Assembly: GCA_036824505.1 (NCBI GenBank)
Contig: DAITAA010000008.1
Coordinates: forward strand, 52,930-116,929
Length of the DNA stretch: 64,000 nt
Origin: SCUD01 sp036824505
GTDB lineage: Bacteria; Pseudomonadota; Gammaproteobacteria; Steroidobacterales; Steroidobacteraceae
Direction of reading: 5' to 3'
Each line of letters begins with the position of its first letter. Within the stretch, counting starts at the first letter, position 1. The notes beneath the pieces were generated by a model that worked only from the letters and a program-made list of their open reading frames with translations, was not told the origin of the DNA and ran no database searches. Both the position numbers and the translations under genes were made by a program. Positions 17,734 to 26,871 of this stretch are shown piece by piece.

Positions 17734-19304
17734 ATACACGCGCAGGCACGACTCAGGCGCGGCGTCTGGGCGGCAGGGAAACCCGCCGTGCCGCACGTCT
17801 CGGGCATGGCGCACACGGCGCTGTCCATCCGGGACAGCCGGGCGGTGCTTACAAGCCCCTGAGCGAAGCGGATATCAACCGCATTTACATGACGGCGCTG
17901 GACGTGCTTGAGAACATCGGCATGGGCGAGCCGATCCCGGAAATTCTGCGCTACACGCTGCCCAAAGGCTGCACGCTTGGCGATGACGGGCGCCTGCGTT
18001 TTCCCCGCGCGCTGGTCGAGGACATGATCGCCGTATCGGCCAAGGAGTACCCGCTGTACGCGCCGGATCCCGCTAACGATCATCTTGTCAAGGGTACCGA
18101 CGTACTGTTCTGCACTTCGGGCGAGGCAGTGTCAGTACTCGACTATGCAACGCAGACATTCAGACCATCGCGCCTGGTGGACCTCTACGATGCGGCGCGG
18201 CTCGCCGATCAGCTCGAGAATATCCACAATTATGGACAGCCGTTCATCGCAGCGGAGTTGAGCAAGGAAGTACTGGTTCATGACATCAATGCGGCCTATG
18301 CCGCGCTGTCCGGGACAAGGAAGAGTATCGGCCTCGGCGTTGCGGAGGTGACTCACGTCGATCCGCTGATCGCATTGTTTGACACTTATGTCGGCGAAGA
18401 GGGCGGCTTCATGAAGCGGCCGTTCGTTACGCTCGGCGGCTGCCCCGTGGTCTCGCCGCTGCGATTTGGCGTGGACAATTCGCAGGTCATGATCAGGATG
18501 GCCGAACTGGGTCTCGTATACGACGTTGCGGTCGCACCCCAGGCGGGCGCGACGGCGCCGGCTGCCCTGGCAGGGTCCCTGGTGCAGTGCTTCGCCGAAA
18601 CTCTGGCGTGCCTGGCGGTAGTCAACATGGTGCGTCCGGGTAGCCCGCTCAGTTTTGGAATGTGGCCGTTCATATCCGACTTGCGCACCGGCGCCTTCAG
18701 CGGGGGCAGCGGCGAAGAGGCCCTGATCACGGCCGCCACCGTACAGCTGTGCAATCACTTCGGGCTGGTCACCAGCGTTGGCGCCGGCATGACCGATGCC
18801 AAGACAATGGATGCCCAGGCTGGCTACGAAAAAGCATTGACGACAGTCGCGGCCGCGCTCGCGGGAGGCAACCTGGTATCGGCATATCCCGGAATGGTCG
18901 GCAGCCTGATCGGGCAGTCATTCGAGGGAATGGTCATCGACAACGACATGATCGGCAATATTCAGCGCATCCTGCGCGGCATCGAAGTCAACGATGAAAC
19001 CCTGTCGTACGGCGTGATCGAGGAAACTGTGCACGGTATCGGGCACTATCTCGGTCACCCGCAGACATTGAAGCTGATGGAAAGCGAGTTCCTTTACCCG
19101 ACGCTCGCCGATCGATCCTCGCCCGGCGCATGGGTGGAGGCAGGGCACAAGAACATCTACGAAGCGGCGCACGCAAGGGTGCACGCGCTTCTCGCCGACT
19201 ACTACCCCGAGTGCATCGACGCAGCGACGGATGCGCGCATTCGCGAGCGCTTTCCCATTCGCCTCAGCCGGGACGACATGCGGCCCGGAAACGGCCGCTG
19301 GTAG
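17730..19304 (+). CDS. Trimethylamine methyltransferase (MttB) family protein, non-pyrrolysine
   Basis: 524 residues. The sequence from ~40 on (YKPLSEADINRIYMTALDVLENIGMG, later GATAPAALAGSLVQ and YPGMVGSLIGQSFEGMVIDN) matches the MttB/MtgB TIM-barrel family, which demethylates quaternary amines and passes the methyl to a corrinoid protein. No in-frame amber codon interrupts it, so it is not the pyrrolysine enzyme; characterised non-Pyl homologues act on glycine betaine and similar compounds. No corrinoid protein gene lies nearby, which leaves the acceptor unclear. Residues 1-40 are basic and poorly conserved-looking. Confidence 0.88.
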   Translation: MNTRAGTTQARRLGGRETRRAARLGHGAHGAVHPGQPGGAYKPLSEADINRIYMTALDVLENIGMGEPIPEILRYTLPKGCTLGDDGRLRFPRALVEDMIAVSAKEYPLYAPDPANDHLVKGTDVLFCTSGEAVSVLDYATQTFRPSRLVDLYDAARLADQLENIHNYGQPFIAAELSKEVLVHDINAAYAALSGTRKSIGLGVAEVTHVDPLIALFDTYVGEEGGFMKRPFVTLGGCPVVSPLRFGVDNSQVMIRMAELGLVYDVAVAPQAGATAPAALAGSLVQCFAETLACLAVVNMVRPGSPLSFGMWPFISDLRTGAFSGGSGEEALITAATVQLCNHFGLVTSVGAGMTDAKTMDAQAGYEKALTTVAAALAGGNLVSAYPGMVGSLIGQSFEGMVIDNDMIGNIQRILRGIEVNDETLSYGVIEETVHGIGHYLGHPQTLKLMESEFLYPTLADRSSPGAWVEAGHKNIYEAAHARVHALLADYYPECIDAATDARIRERFPIRLSRDDMRPGNGRW

Positions 19305-19482
19305 TCCGGCATCGGACGGACGACGGGCGTCCCGTTGGCGGCCCCGATTCGCGCCGAGAACGTCAGCTTTCGGTTTTCACGTATTGCGCTACTGCAGCAT
19401 CGGCGTCATAAAGAGATAGCTTAAGTCGATGGATGTGGTGAACGCGGTTTGTCGCATCCGTTGCTGGACAAGGAGGGCTGCT

Positions 19483-19857
19483 ATGAGAATGACTCTTCAA
19501 TCGCAGGCAATCGCATTGATGGCAACTGCTCTATTCAGCGGCGGCGCCTTGGCACAGCAGATCGAGGGAATCGAGGTCCAGGCCTCCCGAATCGACAAAA
19601 TGGAGGTGGGTCGGACGTCCAGCGGACTGCCGGCGTGGGTCCTCTCGGTCGATCATGTCGTTTCATACGCAGACCTTGATCTGACCACCGCCGAGGGAAT
19701 GGCCACGCTCAAGAGTCGAATCCGCGAGGCTGCTCAACATGGCTGCCGTGAAATCGGCTTGGAAGAACCCACTGCCCAACCAGAAAATTGGGTTTGCGCC
19801 AAGCTGGCGACCGATGAAGCGCTGGCCAAAGTCGACGAGTTGATTGCAGCCAGGTGA
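19483..19857 (+). CDS. UrcA-family exported protein
   Basis: 124 residues from ATG 19483, preceded by AGGAGGG. Signal peptide ending near ALAQQ; the mature part has the UrcA features VSYADLDLTTAEGMATLKSRI followed by AAQHGC and a second cysteine (NWVCAKLA), which likely form a disulfide. UrcA proteins are small periplasmic proteins of unknown role, common in Caulobacterales, Sphingomonadales and Xanthomonadales relatives. The gene ends at a terminator at 19875. Confidence 0.85.
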   Translation: MRMTLQSQAIALMATALFSGGALAQQIEGIEVQASRIDKMEVGRTSSGLPAWVLSVDHVVSYADLDLTTAEGMATLKSRIREAAQHGCREIGLEEPTAQPENWVCAKLATDEALAKVDELIAAR

Positions 19858-19874
19858 TCGAATTCGGCTGCATG

Positions 19875-19903
19875 AAACTCCGGCCCCGCGCCGGGGTTTC
19901 TTT
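19875..19903 (+). terminator. Intrinsic terminator
   Basis: A ten-base-pair stem (19875-19884 with 19890-19899, one G-T pair), loop CCCGC, and a short broken T run. It lies 18 bp after the UrcA gene. Confidence 0.8.
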
Positions 19904-19934
19904 CCATCGGGCAGGCCGAGACCGCGCCGTGCGG

Positions 19935-21254
19935 TCACTGATTGCCACCCTGGACGGGGCGCCGGGGCCATTCGAGCGTGAACTTGGCGCCACCGAGTGG
20001 CTCGCTGGCGGCGGCCGTTGCGCTACCGCCGTGTAGAGCGGCAACCCGCGCAACAATCGCCAGCCCGAGTCCGTAGCCACCGGAATCACGATTGCGGCTG
20101 GTATCCAGCCGCGTATAGGCCTTGAACACATTCTTCCGTTGATCGACAGGAATGCCTTCACCGTCGTCTTCTACGGTGATGCGGTAGTAATCGCGTTGAG
20201 CGGTGACCGCGACTGCGATACGCCGCCGCGCGTGGCGACAGGCATTGACCAGAAGGTTGCTGAGCGCCAGTTCCATCAGGCGCGGTTCCATCCAGGCGCT
20301 GCTCAGTTGGTCAAGACCCGACAGTTGTATTTCGCGCGTGGCTGCATCAACAGCGGACATGGCATGTCGCAACCATGGCTCGAGCTCAGTCTCCTGCCAC
20401 TCCAGGCGCAGGTCAGGGTGATCGAGCCGCGCATAGTCGAGCATGCTTGCGATCAACCCGTCGATCTGCTGCACATCATTGCTGATGCCTGCCAGCTGCT
20501 TTTGCACGCCGTCACTCGCCTGATTACCGATTACGGCCAATGCAAACTGAATCCGGGCAAGAGGCGTGCGCATTTCATGGGACAGCGCGGTTGTCAGCTC
20601 TTTCTGGCTCTGAATAAGGTTGCTTAGTCGCGCCGACATGTCGTCCAGATTTCGCGCCAGGCTCGTCAGCTGGGTGGTCTGGTGCGCAGTCGTCAGTGGC
20701 TCCCGATAATCTGACGCGAACTTCTGCGACGCGGACGTCAATACTCGCATGTCCGACAGCAGCGGGCGCAACCATAGACCGACGACCAGCAGGATGGACA
20801 GATAGAAAACTACGGGCAAGAAAAGCGACGGGTCACCGCGCGTTTGTTCGGCGACGGGGCCCAGGCGTATCGCAGCGTGCAGTGCCTCGGAGCGCTTGAG
20901 ATAGAAACTGTTGTCAGCGTTGTCGATCAGCGCCTGCGGGCTGTCATCAGGGGCGATGGGGTCGCCGGGCGCTACGTTGATATCGCTCAACTCCAGTATC
21001 TGCACGCCGATGCCGAGCTGTTGCGTTAGCCGTTGCGCGACCATGGGGCGTTCTGCGGGCGTGGAATTCAGCAGAGCCGATTCAACCGCCCTGAATGTCG
21101 CTCCGACCCAGGCGTCGACGGCACGGGGGTGACGGTTCTGAAGCTGTTCAAAAGCGAAGTCCAGTGTCACCGCGGCAAGCATCAGGCCGCCCGCGAGCAC
21201 CAGATAGGACCGAAGCATGAACCGGCGGTCGCGGCCGAAGGGCCAGACAATCAC
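19935..21254 (-). CDS. Sensor histidine kinase (RstB-like)
   Basis: 439 residues. Two membrane segments (~14-32 and ~145-163) flank a ~110-residue periplasmic sensor; a HAMP-like region follows (~165-215). The phospho-acceptor is His226 in ALSHEMRTPLARI, and the ATPase end has N (LLVNACRHA), G1 (EDDGEGIP) and G2 (GGYGLGLAIV) boxes. Its start overlaps the regulator gene by 4 bp. The size of the sensor domain and the neighbours match RstB-type kinases found with MipA/OmpV and DUF3019 proteins. The signal is not known. Confidence 0.93.
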   Translation of the reverse strand: MIVWPFGRDRRFMLRSYLVLAGGLMLAAVTLDFAFEQLQNRHPRAVDAWVGATFRAVESALLNSTPAERPMVAQRLTQQLGIGVQILELSDINVAPGDPIAPDDSPQALIDNADNSFYLKRSEALHAAIRLGPVAEQTRGDPSLFLPVVFYLSILLVVGLWLRPLLSDMRVLTSASQKFASDYREPLTTAHQTTQLTSLARNLDDMSARLSNLIQSQKELTTALSHEMRTPLARIQFALAVIGNQASDGVQKQLAGISNDVQQIDGLIASMLDYARLDHPDLRLEWQETELEPWLRHAMSAVDAATREIQLSGLDQLSSAWMEPRLMELALSNLLVNACRHARRRIAVAVTAQRDYYRITVEDDGEGIPVDQRKNVFKAYTRLDTSRNRDSGGYGLGLAIVARVAALHGGSATAAASEPLGGAKFTLEWPRRPVQGGNQ

Positions 21255-21970
21255 GTTTGATTATCCCAGGCGCCCGGCACCAGCAGGTAACCCTTGCCCC
21301 AGACAGTCTTGATACGAGCCGGCGCGTCGGCGTCGTCGCCGAGCTTGCGGCGCAATTTCGAAATGCGGACATCGATCGAACGATCGACGCCGTTGTAATC
21401 GATTCCGCGCATCAACCGGAATACGTCGGCGCGATCGACGAGTTGTCCGGCCCGCTTTGCCAGCAGAGTCAGCAGCTCGAATTCCTGCGTGGTCAGGTCA
21501 ATGAGCTTGTCATGCAGCCAGACCTCGCGCGAACTCTCGCTGATGCGCAGACCGCCCAGCTGGATGTCCTTGGGTCTGCCGTCCGCGACGCCGCCGGACG
21601 CGGCCCGGCGCAGCAGCGCACGAATGCGAGCCAACAGCACAATCGGGTCGACTGGCTTGATTACGTAATCGTCGGCGCCGGCTTCCAGACCGATGACCTG
21701 GTTCAGATCTGTGTCGCGCGCGGTGAAGATCAGGATGGGGACATTGCCGAGTTTGCGCAACTCGCGGCAGACAGCGAGACCGTCCATGCCTGGCAACATC
21801 AGATCGAGCAGCACCATGCTGGGACGCACCTTCGCGAACCGCTCGAGTGCACTGTCGCCGCGCGCCTCGATGGCGACCCGCAGGCCGTTCTGTTCAAGGT
21901 AAGTAGCTGTCAACTCCGCCAGCCGGCGGTCATCTTCAACCAGCAGAATGTCGATCAGCGGTTCACTCAC
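21251..21970 (-). CDS. OmpR-family response regulator (RstA-like)
   Basis: 239 residues. Receiver domain with Asp56 (MVLLDLMLPG), acidic pocket VEDDRR, Thr (IFTARD) and Lys (YVIKPV). The C-terminal winged helix (LTTQEFELLTLLAKR, then RSIDVRISKLRRKLGDD and VWGKGYLLV) is OmpR type. It overlaps both the kinase and the DUF3019 gene by 4 bp. A symmetric pair of ten-bp-spaced direct repeats at 23295-23336 upstream of the operon is a plausible binding site. Confidence 0.93.
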   Translation of the reverse strand: MSEPLIDILLVEDDRRLAELTATYLEQNGLRVAIEARGDSALERFAKVRPSMVLLDLMLPGMDGLAVCRELRKLGNVPILIFTARDTDLNQVIGLEAGADDYVIKPVDPIVLLARIRALLRRAASGGVADGRPKDIQLGGLRISESSREVWLHDKLIDLTTQEFELLTLLAKRAGQLVDRADVFRLMRGIDYNGVDRSIDVRISKLRRKLGDDADAPARIKTVWGKGYLLVPGAWDNQT

Positions 21971-22374
21971 AGTACGTCCCAGACGTGGCGGCTGCGTCGC
22001 TCGCGCCTGCGATCTTCACTTTGCAGGCGGAGGAATTCAACTTTGACCGCGCTGAGCTTTTGTGTGCTGTCGGATCCGGTGATCCAGTAGTAGAAATCCT
22101 GGGTCACGACAACACTGTCGCGGTGTTCGCCGGCGGTAGCCTGCGCCCAGCAGCGAACCGGGAGCGGGCTGTTGTCGCGCGCAAGGCAATAATCGGCAGG
22201 CTGCGGGCTGCGCCAGTCGATCTGAAAGACGGTCGCACAGGTCTCGGAGTTCCTGGCGGCAATGCAAATCAAAGGTTTGACGCGCAGCCACGGCCCGTCG
22301 GCTCCGGCGGCAGGACTGACAGAGCCGGCCGCGAGCAACAACGCGGTCACGAGCAGATAACCCGGGGTACACAT
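21967..22374 (-). CDS. DUF3019 exported protein
   Basis: 135 residues from ATG 22374, four bases after the MipA/OmpV stop; a TTG at 22395 could extend it inside that gene. Signal peptide (YLLVTALLLAAGSVSPAAGA), then PWLRVKPLICIAARNSETCATVFQIDW with several cysteines, matching DUF3019. Proteins of this family are typically encoded with an RstAB-type system and a MipA/OmpV protein, as here. Function unknown; a periplasmic accessory to sensing is a guess. Confidence 0.85.
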   Translation of the reverse strand: MCTPGYLLVTALLLAAGSVSPAAGADGPWLRVKPLICIAARNSETCATVFQIDWRSPQPADYCLARDNSPLPVRCWAQATAGEHRDSVVVTQDFYYWITGSDSTQKLSAVKVEFLRLQSEDRRRERRSRHVWDVL

Positions 22375-22378
22375 GCAG

Positions 22379-23218
22379 TTAGAACTGATACGCAAGGCCG
22401 GCGAAGAAAGCTACGACTTCGGGATCGCGGACCAGGGGGCTCCCCGCCGCAGCATCATTCAACCGCTCGTAATTGACACTGGCTGCCAAACGCAAATGAC
22501 TGGAGAGGTAGTAACTGGCGCGCGCGCCCAGCTGCCAGTTGAGGCCTGAACTGAGCACGTAAGCAGGCAGCGCGCTGCTGGCTTCTGTGGCCCGAACGCC
22601 CCAGTAATAGTCATTGAGCGCGGCGCTCTTGTAGCGCAGCATTATCGTCGGCTCAACCGTCCAGCGCGCGCCGTACCAGGGATAGGCGAATTCTGCATCG
22701 ACGCTGAAACCGTCGTGCGTCCTGCTGACGTCGCGAAATCCCGCGACCGTGAGGCGCCCCCAGCGACCGTCCGCGAGCCACTCGAATCCGAGCTCGACCG
22801 CGTAATTGCGATCGGGCACCCGAAGCAGCACGGGCTCCGGGAGCTGGCTGCCGTCTGCACCAAGAGAGACAAATTGCGTGTTGGTCCTGTTAAAGAAGAC
22901 GCGGTCGCTGTTCACGCGGGCGATGAGGTTGAACGTGCCTTTAGAATCGTCCCTCAGTGTGAAACCCAGATCGCCGTTGTCGAAGAACCAGCGTTTGCCG
23001 AACCACGCGATATCGACATCGACCGCGACATGAATAGGCTCCGACAGGATAAGCGGATTGCTGCGTTCACCGTAACCCAATGCCGCGCCAATGCGCCACG
23101 GCGAGACTGCCTCGTCGGTAACGGATGAGTTAGCCGGCGTGACGGCGGGTTCGGCATGAAGCTGGTAAGCGGCGCTTGCAGCCGAAAGAAACAACAGTAT
23201 CCGCACGAGTGCTTTCAT
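22379..23218 (-). CDS. MipA/OmpV-family outer-membrane protein
   Basis: 279 residues from ATG 23218 (ATG 23224 also possible). Signal peptide ending near QLHAEP. The mature protein is rich in amphipathic strands (IGAALGYGERSNPL, FGKRWFFDNGDLGFTLR) and ends in FFAGLAYQF, with a C-terminal Phe typical of outer-membrane barrels. MipA was described as a scaffold for murein enzymes and OmpV as a porin-like protein. It is the first gene of the four-gene minus-strand operon with DUF3019, regulator and kinase, and is the likely regulated target. Confidence 0.88.
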   Translation of the reverse strand: MKALVRILLFLSAASAAYQLHAEPAVTPANSSVTDEAVSPWRIGAALGYGERSNPLILSEPIHVAVDVDIAWFGKRWFFDNGDLGFTLRDDSKGTFNLIARVNSDRVFFNRTNTQFVSLGADGSQLPEPVLLRVPDRNYAVELGFEWLADGRWGRLTVAGFRDVSRTHDGFSVDAEFAYPWYGARWTVEPTIMLRYKSAALNDYYWGVRATEASSALPAYVLSSGLNWQLGARASYYLSSHLRLAASVNYERLNDAAAGSPLVRDPEVVAFFAGLAYQF

Positions 23219-23294
23219 GAGCATTCCACATGATATTACGCGTCTAGTGTGGCGGCCGCACACCCGTCGTGACTGCGCAGACTTGTACTAAATC

Positions 23295-23336
23295 TGTGAA
23301 AATGTGTAAGGCCGCGGGAAGTTACACAAATTTACA
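23295..23336. promoter_or_regulatory. Candidate OmpR/RstA-type operator between divergent genes
   Basis: Two 15-bp arms, TGTGAAAATGTGTAA (23295-23309) and TTACACAAATTTACA (23322-23336), are inverted with 12 of 15 positions matching across a 12-bp spacer. Within each arm a TGTrA/TTACA element recurs exactly ten bp apart, the spacing OmpR-family regulators use for tandem dimers. The site lies 77 bp upstream of the MipA/OmpV start and 80 bp upstream of the beta-propeller gene. Binding by the encoded regulator is inferred. Confidence 0.6.
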
Positions 23337-23416
23337 AAATCACTGCGGGATCAGCACAGACTCTGGCGGTCAACGCGCTACACTCATCCCATGCAGCACA
23401 TGTGGTGGAGATGGTC

Positions 23417-26053
23417 ATGAATCAGCGAAACGTTGTAAGTGCCGTGATTATAACCCTGACGTTTGGGTTTCTGGCTCTTGCAGTCACCGGCTGCGGCGGT
23501 GATGGCAGTACTTCCCCGCCAATGCCTGTCGCGGAGGAATTCCTGACGGCGGACACGCGCGGCATAGCGAACACCGTGGATCCGACAGCCGGCGCTCCAA
23601 CACCACCGGCCGATGCGACGGATTTCGGCGCCGCGGCGCAAGACGGGCGGCAGCAAATCGCGCGCGAAATCGAAGAGGCCGACCTTTACCGGGTTTCTGG
23701 CAACTTGCTGTACTTGCTGAATTCCTACCGGGGCCTCGCCGTCGTCGATCTGGCGAAGTTCGAGCTGGTCGGGCGCCTGCCGGTGCCTGGTTTCCCGCTC
23801 GAGATGTATCTGCGCGGCACGCGGGCGTTTGTGCTCATTACGGGCCTGCATGCTGATACGCAGTTGATAGAGATCAACGTCGCGGACCCGGCCGCGCCGG
23901 CCGTTGGCCGCGCGGAGACGATTGCGGGTAATTTTCGCACGAGCCGTATTGTCGGCGACGTGCTGTACGCAGTGACTGATACCAGCATCCATTCATTCCT
24001 GATCGCGCCGACGCCTTTTGAAGCGGCAGATAGCCTCACGCTCGATGGCGGCGCGCAGTTTGCGCAGGCCACTGATAGCTACGCCTTTATTGCTGGCCCG
24101 GTGACCGATCCGGATCCGACCGCGGGCACGCGCGTGACGCTCGTTGACATTGGCGATCCGGGCGGTGCCCTGGCCCGTCGGGGCGCGATCGATCTGCCTG
24201 GTTACATCGCGGACGACCAGAAGCTGAATTTTGGCGGCGGAGTTCTGCGTGTCGTCACGCACGATTGGTTGGACGGCGGTCTCTCGCGACTGATGACGAT
24301 CGACGTCACGAACCCCGATGCCCCCGTGCTGCTTGCGACACTCGAACTTGCGCGCGGCGAGCAGCTCTTTGCGACGCGTTTCAGCGAAGATCGCGCTTAT
24401 ATCGTGACTTTCCTGCAGGTTGATCCGCTCTGGGTGATCGACCTTTCCGATCCGGTCCATCCCACTGTCGCCGGCGAACTCGAGGTCCCGGGCTTCTCCA
24501 CTCAGATCGTCGTGGACGGGGACCGGCTCGTCAGCCTTGGCGTGGACAACAACACCTGGACCGCCGTCGTGTCGCTGTTTGATGTAGCGAATCCGGCGGC
24601 GCCGCTGCTTCTCGACCGAGAAGATCTGGGCGACGCCAGCACGGGTGCCTTGTGGGAGCGCAAGGCTTTCGGCGTGTTCCCCGGCCTTATTCTGGTGCCG
24701 TCGTGGGATGGCCTTACCGTGATTGCGCGCGAGGGAGACACGCTGACTGTGCGCGGCAGCGTGCCGGTTGCCGGAGGAGCACTGCGGGGATTCCCTCACG
24801 GCGCAAACATCGTGGCGGCCGGCGGCGAGGAAGTCGTCGTCAGCGATGCGGCGACTCTCGGCGTGCTGGGACGTGTGACCGTGGCTGAGAACGTCGTGGA
24901 TATTGGCCGGCTCGCCGATGGCCGGCTGGTCAAGCTGGTCCAGACAGGCAACCTTGCGCGCATCGAGGGAGCTGAAGTGGCGCTCTGGGCCGAAGCGCTC
25001 TATACCTACGGGAACTCCGCGGCAGTGCTCGGCTGGGACGACGCGGGTCGAGCTGCGTACGTCGTTTCATTTGATGACCCGACGCCGGTGGTTTCGGAGC
25101 GCCTGGACCTCGGCTGGGGACAGTTCGTGGCAGGCGACGCGCTCGGGCCAACGGGCGTTCGCGACCTTGCGTCGGTCGGGATCGCGAGTTTTGGCCCCGT
25201 CTATGGCGGCTCGGACGCGGTTCTCACGACGTCCGGAAAACTCATCACGCGCGGCCGCCCCGGCGGAACACCCCGTGCCTTCGGTACTGGGGATGGTTTT
25301 GACGGGCTGATCGTGGTCGACATCCCCGCGGCTGAACTGGGAACAGGCGTCGACATCCGGGGCGGTGCCGTCACGGGATTCACCGCCGACGGTCCCTCGC
25401 TCGCTTTCACTTATGCCCATGAAGCGGGTGTCGATGACATCAGCCGTCCGCTCGTGCGCGAGGAATATGTGCGCATCAACCTGGATACGGGCGAGGCCAC
25501 CGCGCCTGCCAATGTTCCGGGCTACCTCGTCGCGGCCCGGGACTCGGACGTATTCGTCATCGAAGAGCAATGGGACGATGGCTGGTCGCTGACGGCGACC
25601 GTCGTGGCGACGCGAATCGCCGGCGGCGAAGTGCAAGTGATGGATCGGCTTGCGTTGCCGGCACGTGCCTACGATTTCCGGGTGGCAGGAGCGACGCTCT
25701 TCTACACCGAAGGCGGCGACATGGTCGTGCCGGTACTCGATGGGCTTGGAGTGGCAGCGCCGTGGTTGCCCAGTTCGACAATCGGCACGCTGCGTCTCGG
25801 CAGTGCTCTCGCGCTGGGTCCCAAGATCGACGGCTCGGAGGCATTCCGCTGGCTGCTGCTGCCGGAAGACGGAGCAGCGTTGATCGCGCGGGATGCATCC
25901 ACCGTGGAGCGATGGGACGTCTCAGCTGCCACGGCAACGTTGACGTGGACTGCGGAGTTGTCCAGCTATCCTCTGCGTGCCCGAAGTGACCCGGCGACCC
26001 CGGGCCGCTACCTGGTGGCACTTGGATTCGCGGGAACCGCGGAACTGCCGTAG
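23417..26053 (+). CDS. Beta-propeller domain lipoprotein
   Basis: 878 residues from ATG 23417 (GGAG six bases upstream). Lipobox AVTGC gives an acylated cysteine near residue 26. The rest consists of repeating blades, e.g. YRVSGNLLYLLNSYRGLAVVDL, PLEMYLRGTRAFVLI and DPLWVIDLSDPVHPTVAGEL, as in the secreted beta-propeller family (PF09826-like). Such proteins sit on the outer face of the membrane and are probably scaffolds or binding proteins. The gene is divergent from the MipA/OmpV operon and shares the candidate operator. Confidence 0.8.
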   Translation: MNQRNVVSAVIITLTFGFLALAVTGCGGDGSTSPPMPVAEEFLTADTRGIANTVDPTAGAPTPPADATDFGAAAQDGRQQIAREIEEADLYRVSGNLLYLLNSYRGLAVVDLAKFELVGRLPVPGFPLEMYLRGTRAFVLITGLHADTQLIEINVADPAAPAVGRAETIAGNFRTSRIVGDVLYAVTDTSIHSFLIAPTPFEAADSLTLDGGAQFAQATDSYAFIAGPVTDPDPTAGTRVTLVDIGDPGGALARRGAIDLPGYIADDQKLNFGGGVLRVVTHDWLDGGLSRLMTIDVTNPDAPVLLATLELARGEQLFATRFSEDRAYIVTFLQVDPLWVIDLSDPVHPTVAGELEVPGFSTQIVVDGDRLVSLGVDNNTWTAVVSLFDVANPAAPLLLDREDLGDASTGALWERKAFGVFPGLILVPSWDGLTVIAREGDTLTVRGSVPVAGGALRGFPHGANIVAAGGEEVVVSDAATLGVLGRVTVAENVVDIGRLADGRLVKLVQTGNLARIEGAEVALWAEALYTYGNSAAVLGWDDAGRAAYVVSFDDPTPVVSERLDLGWGQFVAGDALGPTGVRDLASVGIASFGPVYGGSDAVLTTSGKLITRGRPGGTPRAFGTGDGFDGLIVVDIPAAELGTGVDIRGGAVTGFTADGPSLAFTYAHEAGVDDISRPLVREEYVRINLDTGEATAPANVPGYLVAARDSDVFVIEEQWDDGWSLTATVVATRIAGGEVQVMDRLALPARAYDFRVAGATLFYTEGGDMVVPVLDGLGVAAPWLPSSTIGTLRLGSALALGPKIDGSEAFRWLLLPEDGAALIARDASTVERWDVSAATATLTWTAELSSYPLRARSDPATPGRYLVALGFAGTAELP

Positions 26054-26085
26054 GGCCTGGGTCATTGCAAGGTGGCGGCGCGGCC

Positions 26086-26553
26086 GTGGAGGTCCGGATA
26101 CGCGAGGATGATCTGAGCGGTCCGGAAATAGCGGCACTGCTGCAGACGCACCTTGACCACGCAGCAAGGCACTCGCCACCTGAAAGCATTCATGCGCTCG
26201 ACCTTGACCAGTTGCGGGCGCGCGGGATCACGTTCTGGAGCGTGTGGTCGGATGGGGCGCTCGTGGGCTGCGGCGCACTCAGGGAACTCGCGCCCGATCA
26301 CGGCGAGATCAAGTCCATGCACACCGTTGCGGCGCATCGCGGCAAGGGCGTGGCCGCTCAGCTCCTTGCCCACATCCTCAAGGAGGCCAGGACCCGGTCA
26401 TATCGGCGCGTCAGCCTGGAAACCGGAACGATGGCAGGCTTCGCCCCGGCGCGCGCACTGTACGCGCGCTTTGGCTTCAGGCCGTGTGCGCCTTTCGGCG
26501 AATATCGCGTGGATCCGAACAGCATCTGCATGACGCTCGATCTGCCCACCTGA
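26086..26553 (+). CDS. GNAT-family N-acetyltransferase
   Basis: 155 residues from GTG 26086; an upstream TTG at 26065 would add seven Gly/Ala residues. The acetyl-CoA loop of motif A is HRGKGVAAQLLAHIL at ~86-100, preceded by strand GEIKSMHTVAAH, and motif B ends ALYARFGFRPCAPFG. The closest familiar relatives are YhfO/ElaA-type small acetyltransferases. Substrate unknown. It begins 33 bp after the beta-propeller gene and may be read through from it. Its end overlaps a convergent minus-strand frame. Confidence 0.9.
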   Translation: MEVRIREDDLSGPEIAALLQTHLDHAARHSPPESIHALDLDQLRARGITFWSVWSDGALVGCGALRELAPDHGEIKSMHTVAAHRGKGVAAQLLAHILKEARTRSYRRVSLETGTMAGFAPARALYARFGFRPCAPFGEYRVDPNSICMTLDLPT

Positions 26554-26827
26554 GTCGCCCCAGTTGCCGCGGCACGAGGCGATCGAGTTCCTTCGTCCTG
26601 GCTTCTCCGTAGTGGTCGGTCTTGGAAAGAATCTGGGCGATGTCTTCTGCATTGCCGGGCGAAAATTCCTCCAGGTACGTCTTGCCCACGACGGTATTCG
26701 CCTTGAAGATCAGTCTGGGCTTCGTACTGTCGACGCCATCGGCCTCGGAGACGAGGTCCCCGGCTGAAGGATGGCTGACGGCCGGCATCCCGAGTGACTT
26801 CAGCAGCAGGCTCAGCGAACCGCGCAC
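26477..26827 (-). CDS. Hypothetical protein or gene remnant
   Basis: 116 residues from GTG 26827 (ATG 26788 inside). Codons of the stretch from about 26827 to 26560 have the GC-rich third positions of neighbouring real genes, and the protein reads normally (TKPRLIFKANTVVGKTYLEEF, AEDIAQILSKTDHYG). The last ~25 residues overlap the GNAT gene antisense and look random (SCRCCSDPRDIRRKAHTA), so the natural stop may have been lost. No family recognised. It lies 50 bp after the small secreted protein gene on the same strand, across a hairpin. Confidence 0.4.
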   Translation of the reverse strand: MRGSLSLLLKSLGMPAVSHPSAGDLVSEADGVDSTKPRLIFKANTVVGKTYLEEFSPGNAEDIAQILSKTDHYGEARTKELDRLVPRQLGRLRWADRASCRCCSDPRDIRRKAHTA

Positions 26828-26842
26828 GCCGGCGCGGGCGTA

Positions 26843-26871
26843 CGGGGGCCCGGGCGCCGCCCGGACCCCCG
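26843..26871. repeat. GC-rich inverted repeat
   Basis: A 13-bp stem with one mismatch (26843-26855 with 26859-26871, CGGGGGcCCGGGC) and a three-base loop, immediately after the small secreted protein gene. There is no T run on either side, so it may stabilise mRNA 3' ends or cause Rho-assisted termination rather than act as a standard terminator. Confidence 0.6.

Noticed and set aside
17730..19304. Pyrrolysine-containing MttB
   Set aside because: The frame is open with no in-frame TAG at the active-site position.
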